This document shows, piece by piece, positions 15,355 to 24,113 of a stretch of 44,030 nt of DNA (the stretch's first letter is position 1; each line of letters starts with the position of its first letter). Made by a program: the position numbers and the translations under genes. This DNA is from MADRE2 sp964397015. GTDB lineage: Bacteria; Desulfobacterota; Desulfobacteria; Desulfobacterales; Desulfobacteraceae. The DNA is taken from assembly GCA_964397015.1 (NCBI GenBank), contig CAYNHL010000014.1, positions 1-44,030 of the forward strand, read 5' to 3'. The notes below the pieces were generated by a model, which did not search any database, was not told the DNA's origin, and saw only the letters and a list, made by a program, of their open reading frames with translations.

Positions 15355-16842
15355 ATGGCAGAACAGGAAAAGCAATCTCAACCCCAAGAGCAGGTTGAAA
15401 CCACGGGAGAATCTTCCCTCCTGGATGAAATCGTCCAGGCCACGCGCCTGAAACCTGAGGATGAAGGATATGATATCACTAAACAGGGTATCCAGGCATT
15501 TATCGATGAACTGCTGAAACCGGAACGGCAGGGCCAGAAAATCAGCAAGGAAATCATCGATGACATGATTTCCCAGCTCGATGCCAGGCTCAGCCTCCAG
15601 ATGAATGCCATTCTTCACAACAAGGATTTTCAGAAACTTGAATCCTCGTGGAGGTCTTTGAAATACCTTGTCGATCATACCGATTTCAGGGAAAACACAA
15701 GGATTGAAATCCTCAATGTATCCAAGCAGGACTTGCTTGACGATTTTGAGGATGCGCCGGAAATCATGAAATCCGGGTTGTATAAAACCGCCTATACAGC
15801 TGAATACGGCCAGTTCGGCGGGCAGCCCTACGGACTGATGGTCGGGAACTACGAGTTCGGTCCCGGTCCCCAGGATATTTCTTTGCTGCAGAATATTGCC
15901 GCAGTTTCAACCATGTCCCACGCCCCTTTCATCGCGGCGGCCGGGTGCCAGTTCTTCGGACTGGACAGCTTTGAAGGGCTGCCCAACCTCAAGGACCTGG
16001 ACTCCATATTTGAAGGGCCCCAGTATGCCAAGTGGCAGTCGTTCAGGGAGTCCGAAGATTCAAGGAATATAGGGCTCACAGTGCCGCATTTCCTTTTGCG
16101 GCTTCCCTACAGCCAGGATACGGTTCCTGCCAAGAGCTTTGACTTTGAAGAGGATGTTACCGGCGGAAACCAAAATTTTCTCTGGGGAAACGCAGCGTTT
16201 ACCTTTGCTTCCAGGATCACTGAAAGCTTTGGCAAGTTCCGCTGGTGTGCCAATATTATCGGACCCCAGGGCGGTGGTGCGGTCGAAGATCTTCCCTTGT
16301 ACCAGTATGAGTCCATGGGCAGTATCGAAACCAAGATTCCCACCGAAGTCATGCTCTCTGAAAGAAGAGAATATGAACTGGCGGAACAGGGTTTCATCGG
16401 TCTTACCATGAGAAAGGGCAGTGACAACGCTGCATTTTTCTCAGGCAATTCCGTTCAGAAACCCAAGAACTTCGGGAATTCAGAAGAAGGCAAGGCAGCG
16501 GAGCTCAATTACAAGCTTGGAACCCAGCTGCCCTACAATTTTGTTGTCAGCCGGCTTGCCCATTACATGAAGGTGATCCAGCGCGAGAATATCGGCACCT
16601 GGAAGGAAAGGGGCGAGCTGGAAGCCGAACTCAACACCTGGATACGGCAGTATGTATCCGACCAGGAAAACCCCGGACCCGGCGTGAGAAGCAGAAGACC
16701 CCTGAGAAAGGCCCAGATAGAGGTCAGCGACGTGGCCGGAGAACCCGGCTGGTACCGGTGCTCTTTGAAGCTTCAGCCCCACTTCAAGTATATGGGAGCT
16801 TCATTCACCCTGTCCCTGGTAGGGAAACTTGACAAAGCATAA
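15355..16842 (+). CDS. tssC: T6SS contractile sheath large subunit TssC (VipB)
   Basis: This 495-residue protein starts at ATG 15355 after AAGGAG, 12 bases downstream of tssB. The whole TssC layout is present. The N-terminal linker-helix region is followed by LESSWRSLKYLVDHTDFRENTRIEILN, then GQFGGQPYGLMVGNYEF, PFIAAAGCQFFGL, the helical insert, FLWGNAAFTFASRITESFG and CANIIGPQGGG. It ends in the LGTQLPYNFVVSRLAHYMKVIQRE region and a YRCSLKLQPHFKYMG strand. It forms the contractile sheath with TssB and provides the ClpV recognition site. This intact protein is the reference for the divergent TssB/TssC-like protein at 32559-34004. Confidence 0.97.
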   Translation: MAEQEKQSQPQEQVETTGESSLLDEIVQATRLKPEDEGYDITKQGIQAFIDELLKPERQGQKISKEIIDDMISQLDARLSLQMNAILHNKDFQKLESSWRSLKYLVDHTDFRENTRIEILNVSKQDLLDDFEDAPEIMKSGLYKTAYTAEYGQFGGQPYGLMVGNYEFGPGPQDISLLQNIAAVSTMSHAPFIAAAGCQFFGLDSFEGLPNLKDLDSIFEGPQYAKWQSFRESEDSRNIGLTVPHFLLRLPYSQDTVPAKSFDFEEDVTGGNQNFLWGNAAFTFASRITESFGKFRWCANIIGPQGGGAVEDLPLYQYESMGSIETKIPTEVMLSERREYELAEQGFIGLTMRKGSDNAAFFSGNSVQKPKNFGNSEEGKAAELNYKLGTQLPYNFVVSRLAHYMKVIQRENIGTWKERGELEAELNTWIRQYVSDQENPGPGVRSRRPLRKAQIEVSDVAGEPGWYRCSLKLQPHFKYMGASFTLSLVGKLDKA

Positions 16843-16873
16843 TTCAAATATTTAATAAAAGGAGAAACCAATC

Positions 16874-17356
16874 ATGGCAATGACATCCTATTTAAAAGTT
16901 GAAGCGGACAAACAAGGGGAACTCAAGGGCGACTGCAAGGAAGAGGGCCGGGAAGACCTGATCGTGGTCTACAGTCACGACCACAAGGTTTGGGTGCCAA
17001 CTGATCCCCAGACCGGACAGCCCACGGGTAAAAGAATCCACAATCCTTTCAAGATCGTCAAACACAAGGACCAGAGCTCACCGGGGCTGTTCCAGGCCTG
17101 CGCCCAGGGTGAACCGGTCAAGGTGGAACTCAAATTTTTCCGCAGCCTGGGCGGGATAGAAGAGCATTATTTCACCATCAAGCTCGAGGATGCCATAGTC
17201 GTGACGGTTCAGGAGCATACACCCACTGTATTTGTAGCAGGTAACGAACCTTACAAGGACATGGAGCTCGTGGAATTTGCCTATGGCAAGATTGTCTGGA
17301 CCTATGAACCCGATGGTGTCGAAACAGAGGACAGCTGGCTGAAACCGGCATCCTGA
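16874..17356 (+). CDS. hcp: T6SS tail-tube protein Hcp (TssD)
   Basis: This 160-residue protein is preceded by AAAGGAG. The Hcp fold is indicated by the opening SYLKVEADKQGELKGDC, then GREDLIVVYSHDHKVWVPTD, RIHNPFKIVKHKDQSSPGLFQACAQGE, VELKFFR and a C-terminal ELVEFAYGKIVWTYEPDG. Hcp hexamers stack to form the inner tube expelled by sheath contraction, and some effectors travel in the lumen. There is no C-terminal effector extension. A 94-base gap follows before tssE, which is long for this operon, but no convincing terminator was found there. Confidence 0.94.
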   Translation: MAMTSYLKVEADKQGELKGDCKEEGREDLIVVYSHDHKVWVPTDPQTGQPTGKRIHNPFKIVKHKDQSSPGLFQACAQGEPVKVELKFFRSLGGIEEHYFTIKLEDAIVVTVQEHTPTVFVAGNEPYKDMELVEFAYGKIVWTYEPDGVETEDSWLKPAS

Positions 17357-17436
17357 TGTCATATGCATCATATTGCACTTTGGGCGGGCGCCGCTGCCTG
17401 ATAAAGTTGGCTTTGACGTCCGCCTTCCATACCGAA

Positions 17437-17443
17437 AAGGAGG
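17437..17443 (+). promoter_or_regulatory. Ribosome binding site fixing the TTG start of tssE
   Basis: AAGGAGG lies seven bases upstream of TTG 17451. There is no in-frame ATG or GTG near it, and the ATG at 17455 is out of frame. This strong site is what decides the TTG start. Confidence 0.75.
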
Positions 17444-17450
17444 CTGACTT

Positions 17451-17867
17451 TTGTATGAACTGACCCTGCTTGAGCGCATTGAAGCCCTTGAAGCTGACCG
17501 GCAGGATGAAAGTGAAAAAAATCCGGTTGAAATTGAGACGCAGTCCATCATGAGCCATTTGAAAAGACTGCTCAATACCAATCAGGGCAGCGTCCAGATC
17601 GATCCGGAATACGGTATGCCCGACATGACGGTTTTTTCCGGCGCCGGAATAGACGAAACCATGGAAAGGATACAAAAGGCCATCCAGGCGGTTGTCAGAA
17701 AATATGAAAAGCGGCTTTCCAATGTCAAAGTCAATATCGAACCGGACAACAGGGACGTACTTACCATAAGGTTCAGTCTCGAAGCGGTCCTGGCGCGTCA
17801 TGACAACGTGCCGGTATATTTGCATTCCCTTGTGAAACCCGGGGGAAAAATCAGTATTCGCAGATAG
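17451..17867 (+). CDS. tssE: T6SS baseplate protein TssE (gp25-like)
   Basis: This 138-residue protein is read from TTG 17451. The N-terminus (YELTLLERIEALE) is followed by the gp25/TssE core: IMSHLKRLLNTNQGSVQIDPEYGMPDM, then IQKAIQAVVRKYEKRLSNVKV, with Glu and Tyr of the 'PEYGMPD' motif that are conserved in sheath-initiating gp25 proteins. TssE sits in the baseplate wedge and starts sheath polymerisation. The stop is followed after 12 bases by the tssF start. The tssF gene also uses TTG, so two neighbouring baseplate genes have rare start codons. Confidence 0.92.
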   Translation: MYELTLLERIEALEADRQDESEKNPVEIETQSIMSHLKRLLNTNQGSVQIDPEYGMPDMTVFSGAGIDETMERIQKAIQAVVRKYEKRLSNVKVNIEPDNRDVLTIRFSLEAVLARHDNVPVYLHSLVKPGGKISIRR

Positions 17868-17879
17868 GGGGCAGGGTCA

Positions 17880-19610
17880 TTGTATAGCAAATACTATCAA
17901 CAGGAGCTGTTCAAGCTCAGGGAGCTTGCCAGGGAATTTGCAAGGGCGCACCCGGCCGCAGCCCCCATGCTGGCTTCGGAATCGGTGGACCCGGATGTCG
18001 AACGCCTCCTGGAGGGAACAGCGTTTCTAACCGGCCATCTCCAGCAGAAAATCGAAGATGATTTCCCGGAGGTCATCCACGGGTTGATGGATATCGTGTT
18101 CCCCCATTACCTGAGGCCCCTGCCCTGTATATCCATTGTTTCCTTCACGCCTAAACCCTCTTTGAACGAACCCATTACAGTCCCTTCCGGCACCTTTTTG
18201 TCCTCCCGGGAAAAAAACGGGATTAAATGCACATTCCAGACCTGTTCCAGGCTGGATGTACTCCCGCTGCGGCTGGTTTCTGCAAAAAGCCATGTGTCTG
18301 AAACAGGATTTTCCATATCCCTTTCCATGGATCTTGGAAAAATTCCCTTGTCGCAGTGGGCATCTGACGAGCTTTCCTTTTTCCTTTCAGGGCCCTATAA
18401 CAAAACATCACAGATTTTTGCCTGCCTGACCCGTTACCTGTCATCCGCAAGGATCAAGACCCCTGAAGCCTCTCACGCCCATGTGCTGGCTGACACGGAT
18501 TTCAGGTGCCCGGGGTTTGACAGAAACAATTCTCTTTTTTCCTATCCTTCCCAGTCGTTTTCAGGGTTTTCCCTTTTGCAGGAATATTTTATTTTTCCCC
18601 AGAAATTTTTGTTTTTCAAGATATCCGGGTTGAGAAAATGGAAAAACAGGCCAGACGTGAACCGGTTCGAACTTGTGTTTGATTTCAAGGCCCCGCCCTT
18701 TGATTTTCCCATGGTGAGCACGGACAATTTTTCATTTTTTTCCGTACCGGTCATCAACGTGTTTCCGTTTGAGGCCGAACCCGTGCTTGTAGACCACACA
18801 AAGGAAAAAATCCGGATCAGGCCGTCTTCCAAAACCGGGAGCGGCTACCAGATATACAGCGTCGGCAAGGTGACCGGATATGTCCAGGGCAGTGTGAAGC
18901 CTGTTGAATACAGGCCCATGGATTATTTTTCGTTTGATACAAAGAACCAGTCCTTTTATAAAACAGTCAGGCAGCTTTCACCTGTCAACAATGAGTACGA
19001 AGTTTACATTCACCTTGCCTATGCCAGGGAAAAGCCTGAATACAAACAGGAAACTTTGACAATAGATTTGACCTGTACCAACGGCCCGGAACCAGAATCA
19101 CTCATGCCCGGGGACATCTGTGAACACACTTCGAGCTCGCCCGAGCTTCTGAATTTTGTCAACATCACGGCACCCACACCAAACGTCGAGCCGCCGCTGG
19201 AAGGCAACACCCTGTGGCGCATCCTTTCCCACATGTCTTTGAACCTGTTGTCCCTGAGGGATGCGCAGAGTTTCAAAAAGATTCTTCACCTTTACGTTTT
19301 TCCCCAGAGCCGTGACAAGGGAATGGTCGCGGCCAACATCAAGCGTATCGAGGGGATCATGGATTTTGGCATCGAACAGGAGGACAGGCTTATCAGGGGG
19401 ATGGTCATCAGGGGGGAAAAGATAACCGTGAGTGTAGTCCGTGATGCATTCGCTTCCATGGGAGACGTGGTTGTGTTCGGGGCGGTGATCGATGAATTTT
19501 TCAGCCGCTACAGCAGTATCAACAGCTATACCAGGCTCATTTTAAAAGAAACCATTTCAGGAGAAACGTTTTCATGGCCGCCGAGGATCGGGAACACGAC
19601 GCTGACATAA
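17880..19610 (+). CDS. tssF: T6SS baseplate protein TssF
   Basis: This 576-residue protein is read from TTG 17880, with AGGGGG eight bases upstream. The conserved TssF N-terminus begins almost at once (YYQQELFKLRELAREFARAHPAAAPML), which supports this start over any internal ATG. Further family motifs are RLLEGTAFLTGHLQQKIEDDFPEVIHGLMDIVFPHYLRPLPC, a middle region with FEAEPVLVDHTKEK.RI, and a C-terminal LWRILSHMSLNLLSL followed by a helical and beta segment ending SRYSSINSYTRL. TssF and TssG form the main baseplate wedge. The last 37 bases overlap tssG. Confidence 0.93.
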   Translation: MYSKYYQQELFKLRELAREFARAHPAAAPMLASESVDPDVERLLEGTAFLTGHLQQKIEDDFPEVIHGLMDIVFPHYLRPLPCISIVSFTPKPSLNEPITVPSGTFLSSREKNGIKCTFQTCSRLDVLPLRLVSAKSHVSETGFSISLSMDLGKIPLSQWASDELSFFLSGPYNKTSQIFACLTRYLSSARIKTPEASHAHVLADTDFRCPGFDRNNSLFSYPSQSFSGFSLLQEYFIFPQKFLFFKISGLRKWKNRPDVNRFELVFDFKAPPFDFPMVSTDNFSFFSVPVINVFPFEAEPVLVDHTKEKIRIRPSSKTGSGYQIYSVGKVTGYVQGSVKPVEYRPMDYFSFDTKNQSFYKTVRQLSPVNNEYEVYIHLAYAREKPEYKQETLTIDLTCTNGPEPESLMPGDICEHTSSSPELLNFVNITAPTPNVEPPLEGNTLWRILSHMSLNLLSLRDAQSFKKILHLYVFPQSRDKGMVAANIKRIEGIMDFGIEQEDRLIRGMVIRGEKITVSVVRDAFASMGDVVVFGAVIDEFFSRYSSINSYTRLILKETISGETFSWPPRIGNTTLT

Positions 19611-20590
19611 TAGAGAAGCTGACGACGAAAAGCTCGCGCTTCTCGTTTGTCCAGGCTGTCCGTCTGCTGGTGCATCACCTGGACAACAGTTCGCTTCCGG
19701 GAGACCCGGGACCGGTTGAGCTGTTGGAACGGTACATCCGCGTTCGCCCCGAACTGTCCCTGCGGTTTCCCGGCACTGATATCACCGATATAGAAAAAAC
19801 AGGGCATGATCCTGAGAAATACAGGATAACAGCCACTTTTCTCGGGCTTTACGGTTCCTATTCCCCGCTGCCGACCTTTTATACCGAAGACCTGATCGAT
19901 GAAATGAACGAAGATGGATCCATCAAGCGTGATTTTATCGATATCATCAATTTCACGCTGTATCCGCTGTTTTTCAGAATCTGGAGCAAGCATCGCCTTT
20001 TTTACAAAATATGCGAGGAAAGGGATGATACCGTCACAAACATGATCTATTGTTTTCTCGGGCTTGAAAACGATCATCTGCGGCGGCAGATCCATAATAT
20101 TGAAAAATATTTCCGTTACACCGGCCTGGCTCTTCAGTTTCCAAGATCTGCCGAAGGGCTGGAATCCATGATTGAAGACTGCTTTGACCTGAAGGGGCAG
20201 GTGAATGTCCGGCAATGCGTGATGCGGACGGTCTCCATTCATGAGGATCAGCACTCCCTTATAGGGATATCCAGCTGCTCTTTAGGGCTGGATGCGGTAA
20301 TCGGAAAGCATGTTAAAGATATTTCAGGCAAGTTCCAGGTGATTGTATCAAACGGGGATGCAGATATACTGCATGCTTTTTTGCCCAACCAGGTGCTGTT
20401 CACCGAACTCAAACAGATGGTGGCGTTTTATGTGAACCAGCCCCTTGAATGGGATCTGATCATTGAATTTGAAGAAGAAAAGGTAAAAACCGCCCAGCCG
20501 GGAAATACCCGATGGTCACACCTGGGATGGAATACCTGGCTTTTTTCTGAAAACAGGAAAATCGAACAGACCAGCACCTGTTTCCAGTAA
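19574..20590 (+). CDS. tssG: T6SS baseplate protein TssG
   Basis: This 338-residue protein starts at ATG 19574, inside the end of tssF, with AGGAG upstream. TssG hallmarks are the N-terminal SRFSFVQAVRLLVHHL and the RVRPELSLRFPGTDITDIE segment. These are followed by ITATFLGLYGSYSPLPTFYTEDLIDE, DIINFTLYPLFFRIWSKHR and a C-terminal LGWNTWLFSE. TssG partners TssF in the wedge and contacts TssK. Overlap with tssF suggests coupled, stoichiometric translation. Confidence 0.92.
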   Translation: MAAEDREHDADIIEKLTTKSSRFSFVQAVRLLVHHLDNSSLPGDPGPVELLERYIRVRPELSLRFPGTDITDIEKTGHDPEKYRITATFLGLYGSYSPLPTFYTEDLIDEMNEDGSIKRDFIDIINFTLYPLFFRIWSKHRLFYKICEERDDTVTNMIYCFLGLENDHLRRQIHNIEKYFRYTGLALQFPRSAEGLESMIEDCFDLKGQVNVRQCVMRTVSIHEDQHSLIGISSCSLGLDAVIGKHVKDISGKFQVIVSNGDADILHAFLPNQVLFTELKQMVAFYVNQPLEWDLIIEFEEEKVKTAQPGNTRWSHLGWNTWLFSENRKIEQTSTCFQ

Positions 20591-20618
20591 AATAATCAAC
20601 CACAGGAGGACAACGGCA

Positions 20619-23249
20619 ATGGTAAATGTAGACACGAAATCTTTACTGCTCCACTTGAACGATCACTGCACCAACACATTGCAGACAGGTGCGGGCCTGT
20701 GCGTTACCAGGACACATTACGAAGTGACGGTGGAACATTTTTTTCTCAAGCTTCTTGAAGATTCAAGATCTGATGTGTCAATGATTTTTCACCAGTTCGA
20801 TGTCGAGCCCGGGGCCGTGCAGAAGAAAATAGAGCGGGCGCTGGAGGAATTCAAAACAGGCAATTCCGGAAAGCCCGTGTTCTCTCCAAGGCTGCTGGAC
20901 CTGTTTCAGGATGGCTGGATGGTGGCATCCATTGACATGGACGAAAGGAAAATACGCTCCGGCGCAATTCTGCTGGCCCTGCTGGCCAGGCCCATGTCAT
21001 ATATCACCGGTAACTATTCCGGCCTGCTGGATAAAATCAACAAGGACACGTTAAAAGAACAGTTCTGGACAATAACCAAAGGGTCCATTGAAGCTCCGGC
21101 CACGAGGGAAGGAGCGGTTTCCAGGGATTCTGGGGCTCCTGACAGGGGGGCGGACAGTTTTATCGCCAGGTTCTGCAATGATTTTACAGAAAAGGCAAGG
21201 CAGGGAGGGATAGATCCCGTCTTCGGCCGTGATGAGGAGATCCGCAGGATTATCGATGTCCTGGCCCGGCGCCGGAAGAACAACCCCATCTGTGTAGGAG
21301 AGCCCGGGGTGGGAAAGACCGCCGTGGTAGAAGGGCTTGCGTTGCGGATAGTCGAGGATGATGTGCCAGATGTCTTGAAAAACGTCACCCTGCTCGAGCT
21401 TGATATGGGCCTTCTCGAGGCCGGAGCAGGCATGAAGGGAGAGTTTGAAAACCGGCTCAAAGGCGTAATCAATGAAATAAAGTCATTTGAATCTCCGGTT
21501 ATCCTGTTTATTGATGAGGCGCACACCCTGATCGGCGCAGGCGGGTCGGCAGGAGGAGGGGACGCGGCCAACCTTCTGAAGCCTGCACTGGCAAGAGGCG
21601 AGCTGCGTACCGTGGCAGCCACCACCTGGAGCGAATACAAAAAATATTTTGAAAAAGACCCTGCCCTGGCCCGGCGCTTCCAGCCCATCAAACTTGACGA
21701 ACCCAGTGTCCAGGACACCGAGCTAATCTTAAGGGGCCTGAAACCCGGATATGAAAAAGCGCATAACGTTATTATCACCGAAGGCGCAGTCAGGACCGCG
21801 GCAGAATTTTCCGACCGGTACATCACGGGCCGGTTTCTTCCCGACAAGGCCATCGACCTTCTGGATACGGGCTGCGCCAGGGTTAAAATAAACCTGTCGA
21901 CAAAACCCCCCGTCCTCGAGGACAAGGAGCGTGCCATCCAGGCTCTGGAAAGAACACAGTCCGCAATGGAACGGGACAGGGACAATAATCTGGATGTGGA
22001 TACCGAAGCGTACGATGCGGTTATCGATGCCATAGCTGTTTTTAAAACCGAGGCCGAAGAGATCAGGGCAGCCTGGGAAAGGGAAAAAGAGGCAGCCCAT
22101 GCCATTATCGAGCTCAGACATCAGTGCCAGGAAGCCGACAGGGAAGATACCGGTAAAATGGAAGAACTCAGGGCCAGGCTCAAAGAAGCGGACCTGGCAC
22201 TCGCCGGTATCAGGGACAAGGACGCGCTGATGCAGCTCGAGGTCAACGCGGATGTCATCGCCCGGGTGGTGTCAGACTGGACCGGGGTTCCCCTTGGAAA
22301 AATGGTTCAGGACGAGGCAGAGAGCATCCTCAAACTCGAACAGTTGATGAACGAGAGGGTCAAGGGACAGGACCATGCCCTTGCCGCGATTGCCGAAGTG
22401 ATCCGGGCATCCAAGTCCGGGATCAAGAACCCGGACCAGCCCATGGGTGTTTTTCTCCTGGCAGGCCCGAGCGGCGTTGGAAAGACCGAAACCGGCCTGG
22501 CCATTGCCGACCTGCTGTTCGGCAGTGAAAAGAATTCCGTTATCATAAACATGAGCGAATTCCAGGAGAGCCATACCGTCAGCAGGCTCATCGGGTCTCC
22601 ACCGGGATATGTCGGTTTTGGAGAAGGAGGAATGCTCACCGAAGCGGTCCGCCAGAAACCCTATTCCGTGGTGTTGCTGGACGAGGTTGAAAAAGCCCAT
22701 CCAGACGTGTCCAACCTGTTCTACCAGGTGTTTGACAAAGGGGTGCTGACCGACGGGGAAGGAAAGGAGATCAATTTCAAGAATACGGTGATCATCCTGA
22801 CCAGCAATCTTGCGACTGATATCATCCAGGAAATGACCTCGTCAGAGGACGAGATACCTGTCGATGCGGTCACTTCAGCCATCAGGCCAGTACTGTCCGA
22901 ATATTTCAAGCCCGCCCTGCTGGCGAGGATGACCGTTCTGCCTTTTGTCAGCCTCAAACCGGATGCCATGGCATTGATTGTCAAGCTGAAGCTCGAGAAA
23001 GTCAAAAAGACCCTGATGGACAACAACAAGATCATGCTGAATTATTCCGACAAGGTGGTGGAGCAGATCACGGCCCGGTGCACCGAGGTGGAAACCGGTG
23101 CCCGTAATATCGATTATATCCTGAATGCCAATATCTATCCCAGGATTTCAAGGGAGATACTGTCGAAAATGACATCCGGCGACATGCCTGAAACCATTTT
23201 TCTTGATATTGGTGAAAATGAAGAGTTCAGTGTTGAATTTACCCGGTGA
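20619..23249 (+). CDS. clpV: T6SS sheath-disassembly ATPase ClpV (TssH)
   Basis: This 876-residue protein is preceded by AGGAGG. It is a Clp/Hsp100 AAA+ protein with two ATPase modules. The first Walker A is GEPGVGKT (227-234) with Walker B VILFIDEAHTL near 295. The second Walker A is GPSGVGKT (616-623) with VVLLDEVEKAHPDV. The N-terminal domain begins LLLHLNDHCTNTLQTGAGLCVTRTHYEVTVEHFFLKLLED, the form found in ClpV rather than ClpB. The coiled middle domain is reduced, with a charged helical stretch at about 440-530. ClpV extracts TssC from contracted sheaths so that subunits can be reused. Confidence 0.95.
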   Translation: MVNVDTKSLLLHLNDHCTNTLQTGAGLCVTRTHYEVTVEHFFLKLLEDSRSDVSMIFHQFDVEPGAVQKKIERALEEFKTGNSGKPVFSPRLLDLFQDGWMVASIDMDERKIRSGAILLALLARPMSYITGNYSGLLDKINKDTLKEQFWTITKGSIEAPATREGAVSRDSGAPDRGADSFIARFCNDFTEKARQGGIDPVFGRDEEIRRIIDVLARRRKNNPICVGEPGVGKTAVVEGLALRIVEDDVPDVLKNVTLLELDMGLLEAGAGMKGEFENRLKGVINEIKSFESPVILFIDEAHTLIGAGGSAGGGDAANLLKPALARGELRTVAATTWSEYKKYFEKDPALARRFQPIKLDEPSVQDTELILRGLKPGYEKAHNVIITEGAVRTAAEFSDRYITGRFLPDKAIDLLDTGCARVKINLSTKPPVLEDKERAIQALERTQSAMERDRDNNLDVDTEAYDAVIDAIAVFKTEAEEIRAAWEREKEAAHAIIELRHQCQEADREDTGKMEELRARLKEADLALAGIRDKDALMQLEVNADVIARVVSDWTGVPLGKMVQDEAESILKLEQLMNERVKGQDHALAAIAEVIRASKSGIKNPDQPMGVFLLAGPSGVGKTETGLAIADLLFGSEKNSVIINMSEFQESHTVSRLIGSPPGYVGFGEGGMLTEAVRQKPYSVVLLDEVEKAHPDVSNLFYQVFDKGVLTDGEGKEINFKNTVIILTSNLATDIIQEMTSSEDEIPVDAVTSAIRPVLSEYFKPALLARMTVLPFVSLKPDAMALIVKLKLEKVKKTLMDNNKIMLNYSDKVVEQITARCTEVETGARNIDYILNANIYPRISREILSKMTSGDMPETIFLDIGENEEFSVEFTR

Positions 23250-23284
23250 CAAAAGGAATTACGAAGGATTAAAAAGGAGCGCAG

Positions 23285-24067
23285 ATGTCTAAAAACGTTT
23301 GGATAACCGCCCTGGGCAAGGACAAAGACAATCTGACAAAGCTTTTGAAGATTGCTAAACAGTACGGACTTTCACCTGATGGGCATTTCTGGGTGGACGA
23401 TCTTCCTAAAATGGCCTGGGAGGCGCCCCTTGACAGGTTGAGCACAAAAGAGACTGCATTGTGGGTGATTCTGGCCAGCAAAAAAGAAATGGAGCCGGCA
23501 TCTGTCCGGTATGGTCTGTCCCTGCTGGCATTGAGCCTTCAAAGCCGTTGCGGTATCGGATTTCCCATCCTTTTTGTCACGACCGACTCTGCTGTTGAAC
23601 AGGATGACCTGCCCACACCGTTCAAGGGAGCTCAAATCGTGGCAGCCGATCATTCCTCCCTTGGCGCCAAGTTGACGGCCAAAGCCAATATGCCCGTAAA
23701 AAAGATTGAACCGGCCTACAGGCTCGATATCCATGCCAACCAGGGATACGGTATATGGTTTGAGTTCGGCCCAGTGGCTGACGATTCCTGGAACGGAGTT
23801 CTGGCCGGGGGGCTGACATCGAAGGTAAATGCACACGGTGTAGGTCCATGCGGCATGCTGCCGCTGAAAACCGTTCTTGAATACCAGATGCAGGGTCTCA
23901 AACTCACCCTGGGAAACGATACCTATGATGCCTGGGCCGTGAAAAACACGATTGACCAGAACCTGTCCTATTATGTGCGTTTTGAAGACATTCCGGGCAG
24001 TGTTCTGTTCGGACCGCTGCCCGGAGACGAAAATGAAGCGGATCTCCATGTGCTGAAACTGGTCTAA
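23285..24067 (+). CDS. T6SS-cluster protein of unknown function between clpV and vgrG
   Basis: This 260-residue soluble protein starts after AAGGAG, and I do not recognise its family. It has no signal peptide or membrane segment. Residues 1-120 look like an alpha/beta domain: a VWITALGKDKDN start, a WVILASKKE strand, a helical LSLLALSLQSRCGIGFPILFV, and an FKGAQIVAADHS turn. Residues 130-260 are beta-rich (LDIHANQGYGIWFEFGP, GVLAGGLTSKVNAHGVG, LKLTLGNDTYDAW, SVLFGPLPGDENEADLHVLKLV). Position directly before vgrG suggests a spike-loading chaperone, adaptor or accessory component, but nothing in the sequence proves this. It is co-directional with the core genes and its base composition matches theirs. 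Confidence 0.75.
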   Translation: MSKNVWITALGKDKDNLTKLLKIAKQYGLSPDGHFWVDDLPKMAWEAPLDRLSTKETALWVILASKKEMEPASVRYGLSLLALSLQSRCGIGFPILFVTTDSAVEQDDLPTPFKGAQIVAADHSSLGAKLTAKANMPVKKIEPAYRLDIHANQGYGIWFEFGPVADDSWNGVLAGGLTSKVNAHGVGPCGMLPLKTVLEYQMQGLKLTLGNDTYDAWAVKNTIDQNLSYYVRFEDIPGSVLFGPLPGDENEADLHVLKLV

Positions 24068-24113
24068 ACAAAGATCCAATTTGCCGGTTGACATCCCGGC
24101 CACGAGGTGACTT

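Noticed and set aside
17357..17450. Possible terminator or attenuator after hcp
   Set aside because: A G+C-rich stretch is present, but the best pairing has a loop of about 30 bases and no T-run follows.
21014..22105. 363-residue open frame on the minus strand opposite clpV
   Set aside because: It is antisense to the ClpV D1 region, with a Ser/Arg-rich composition typical of a shadow frame.
24083..24100. Short hairpin GCCGG/CCGGC just before vgrG
   Set aside because: The stem has only five pairs, there is no T-run, and it sits within the leader next to the start codon. It is not supportable as a terminator.
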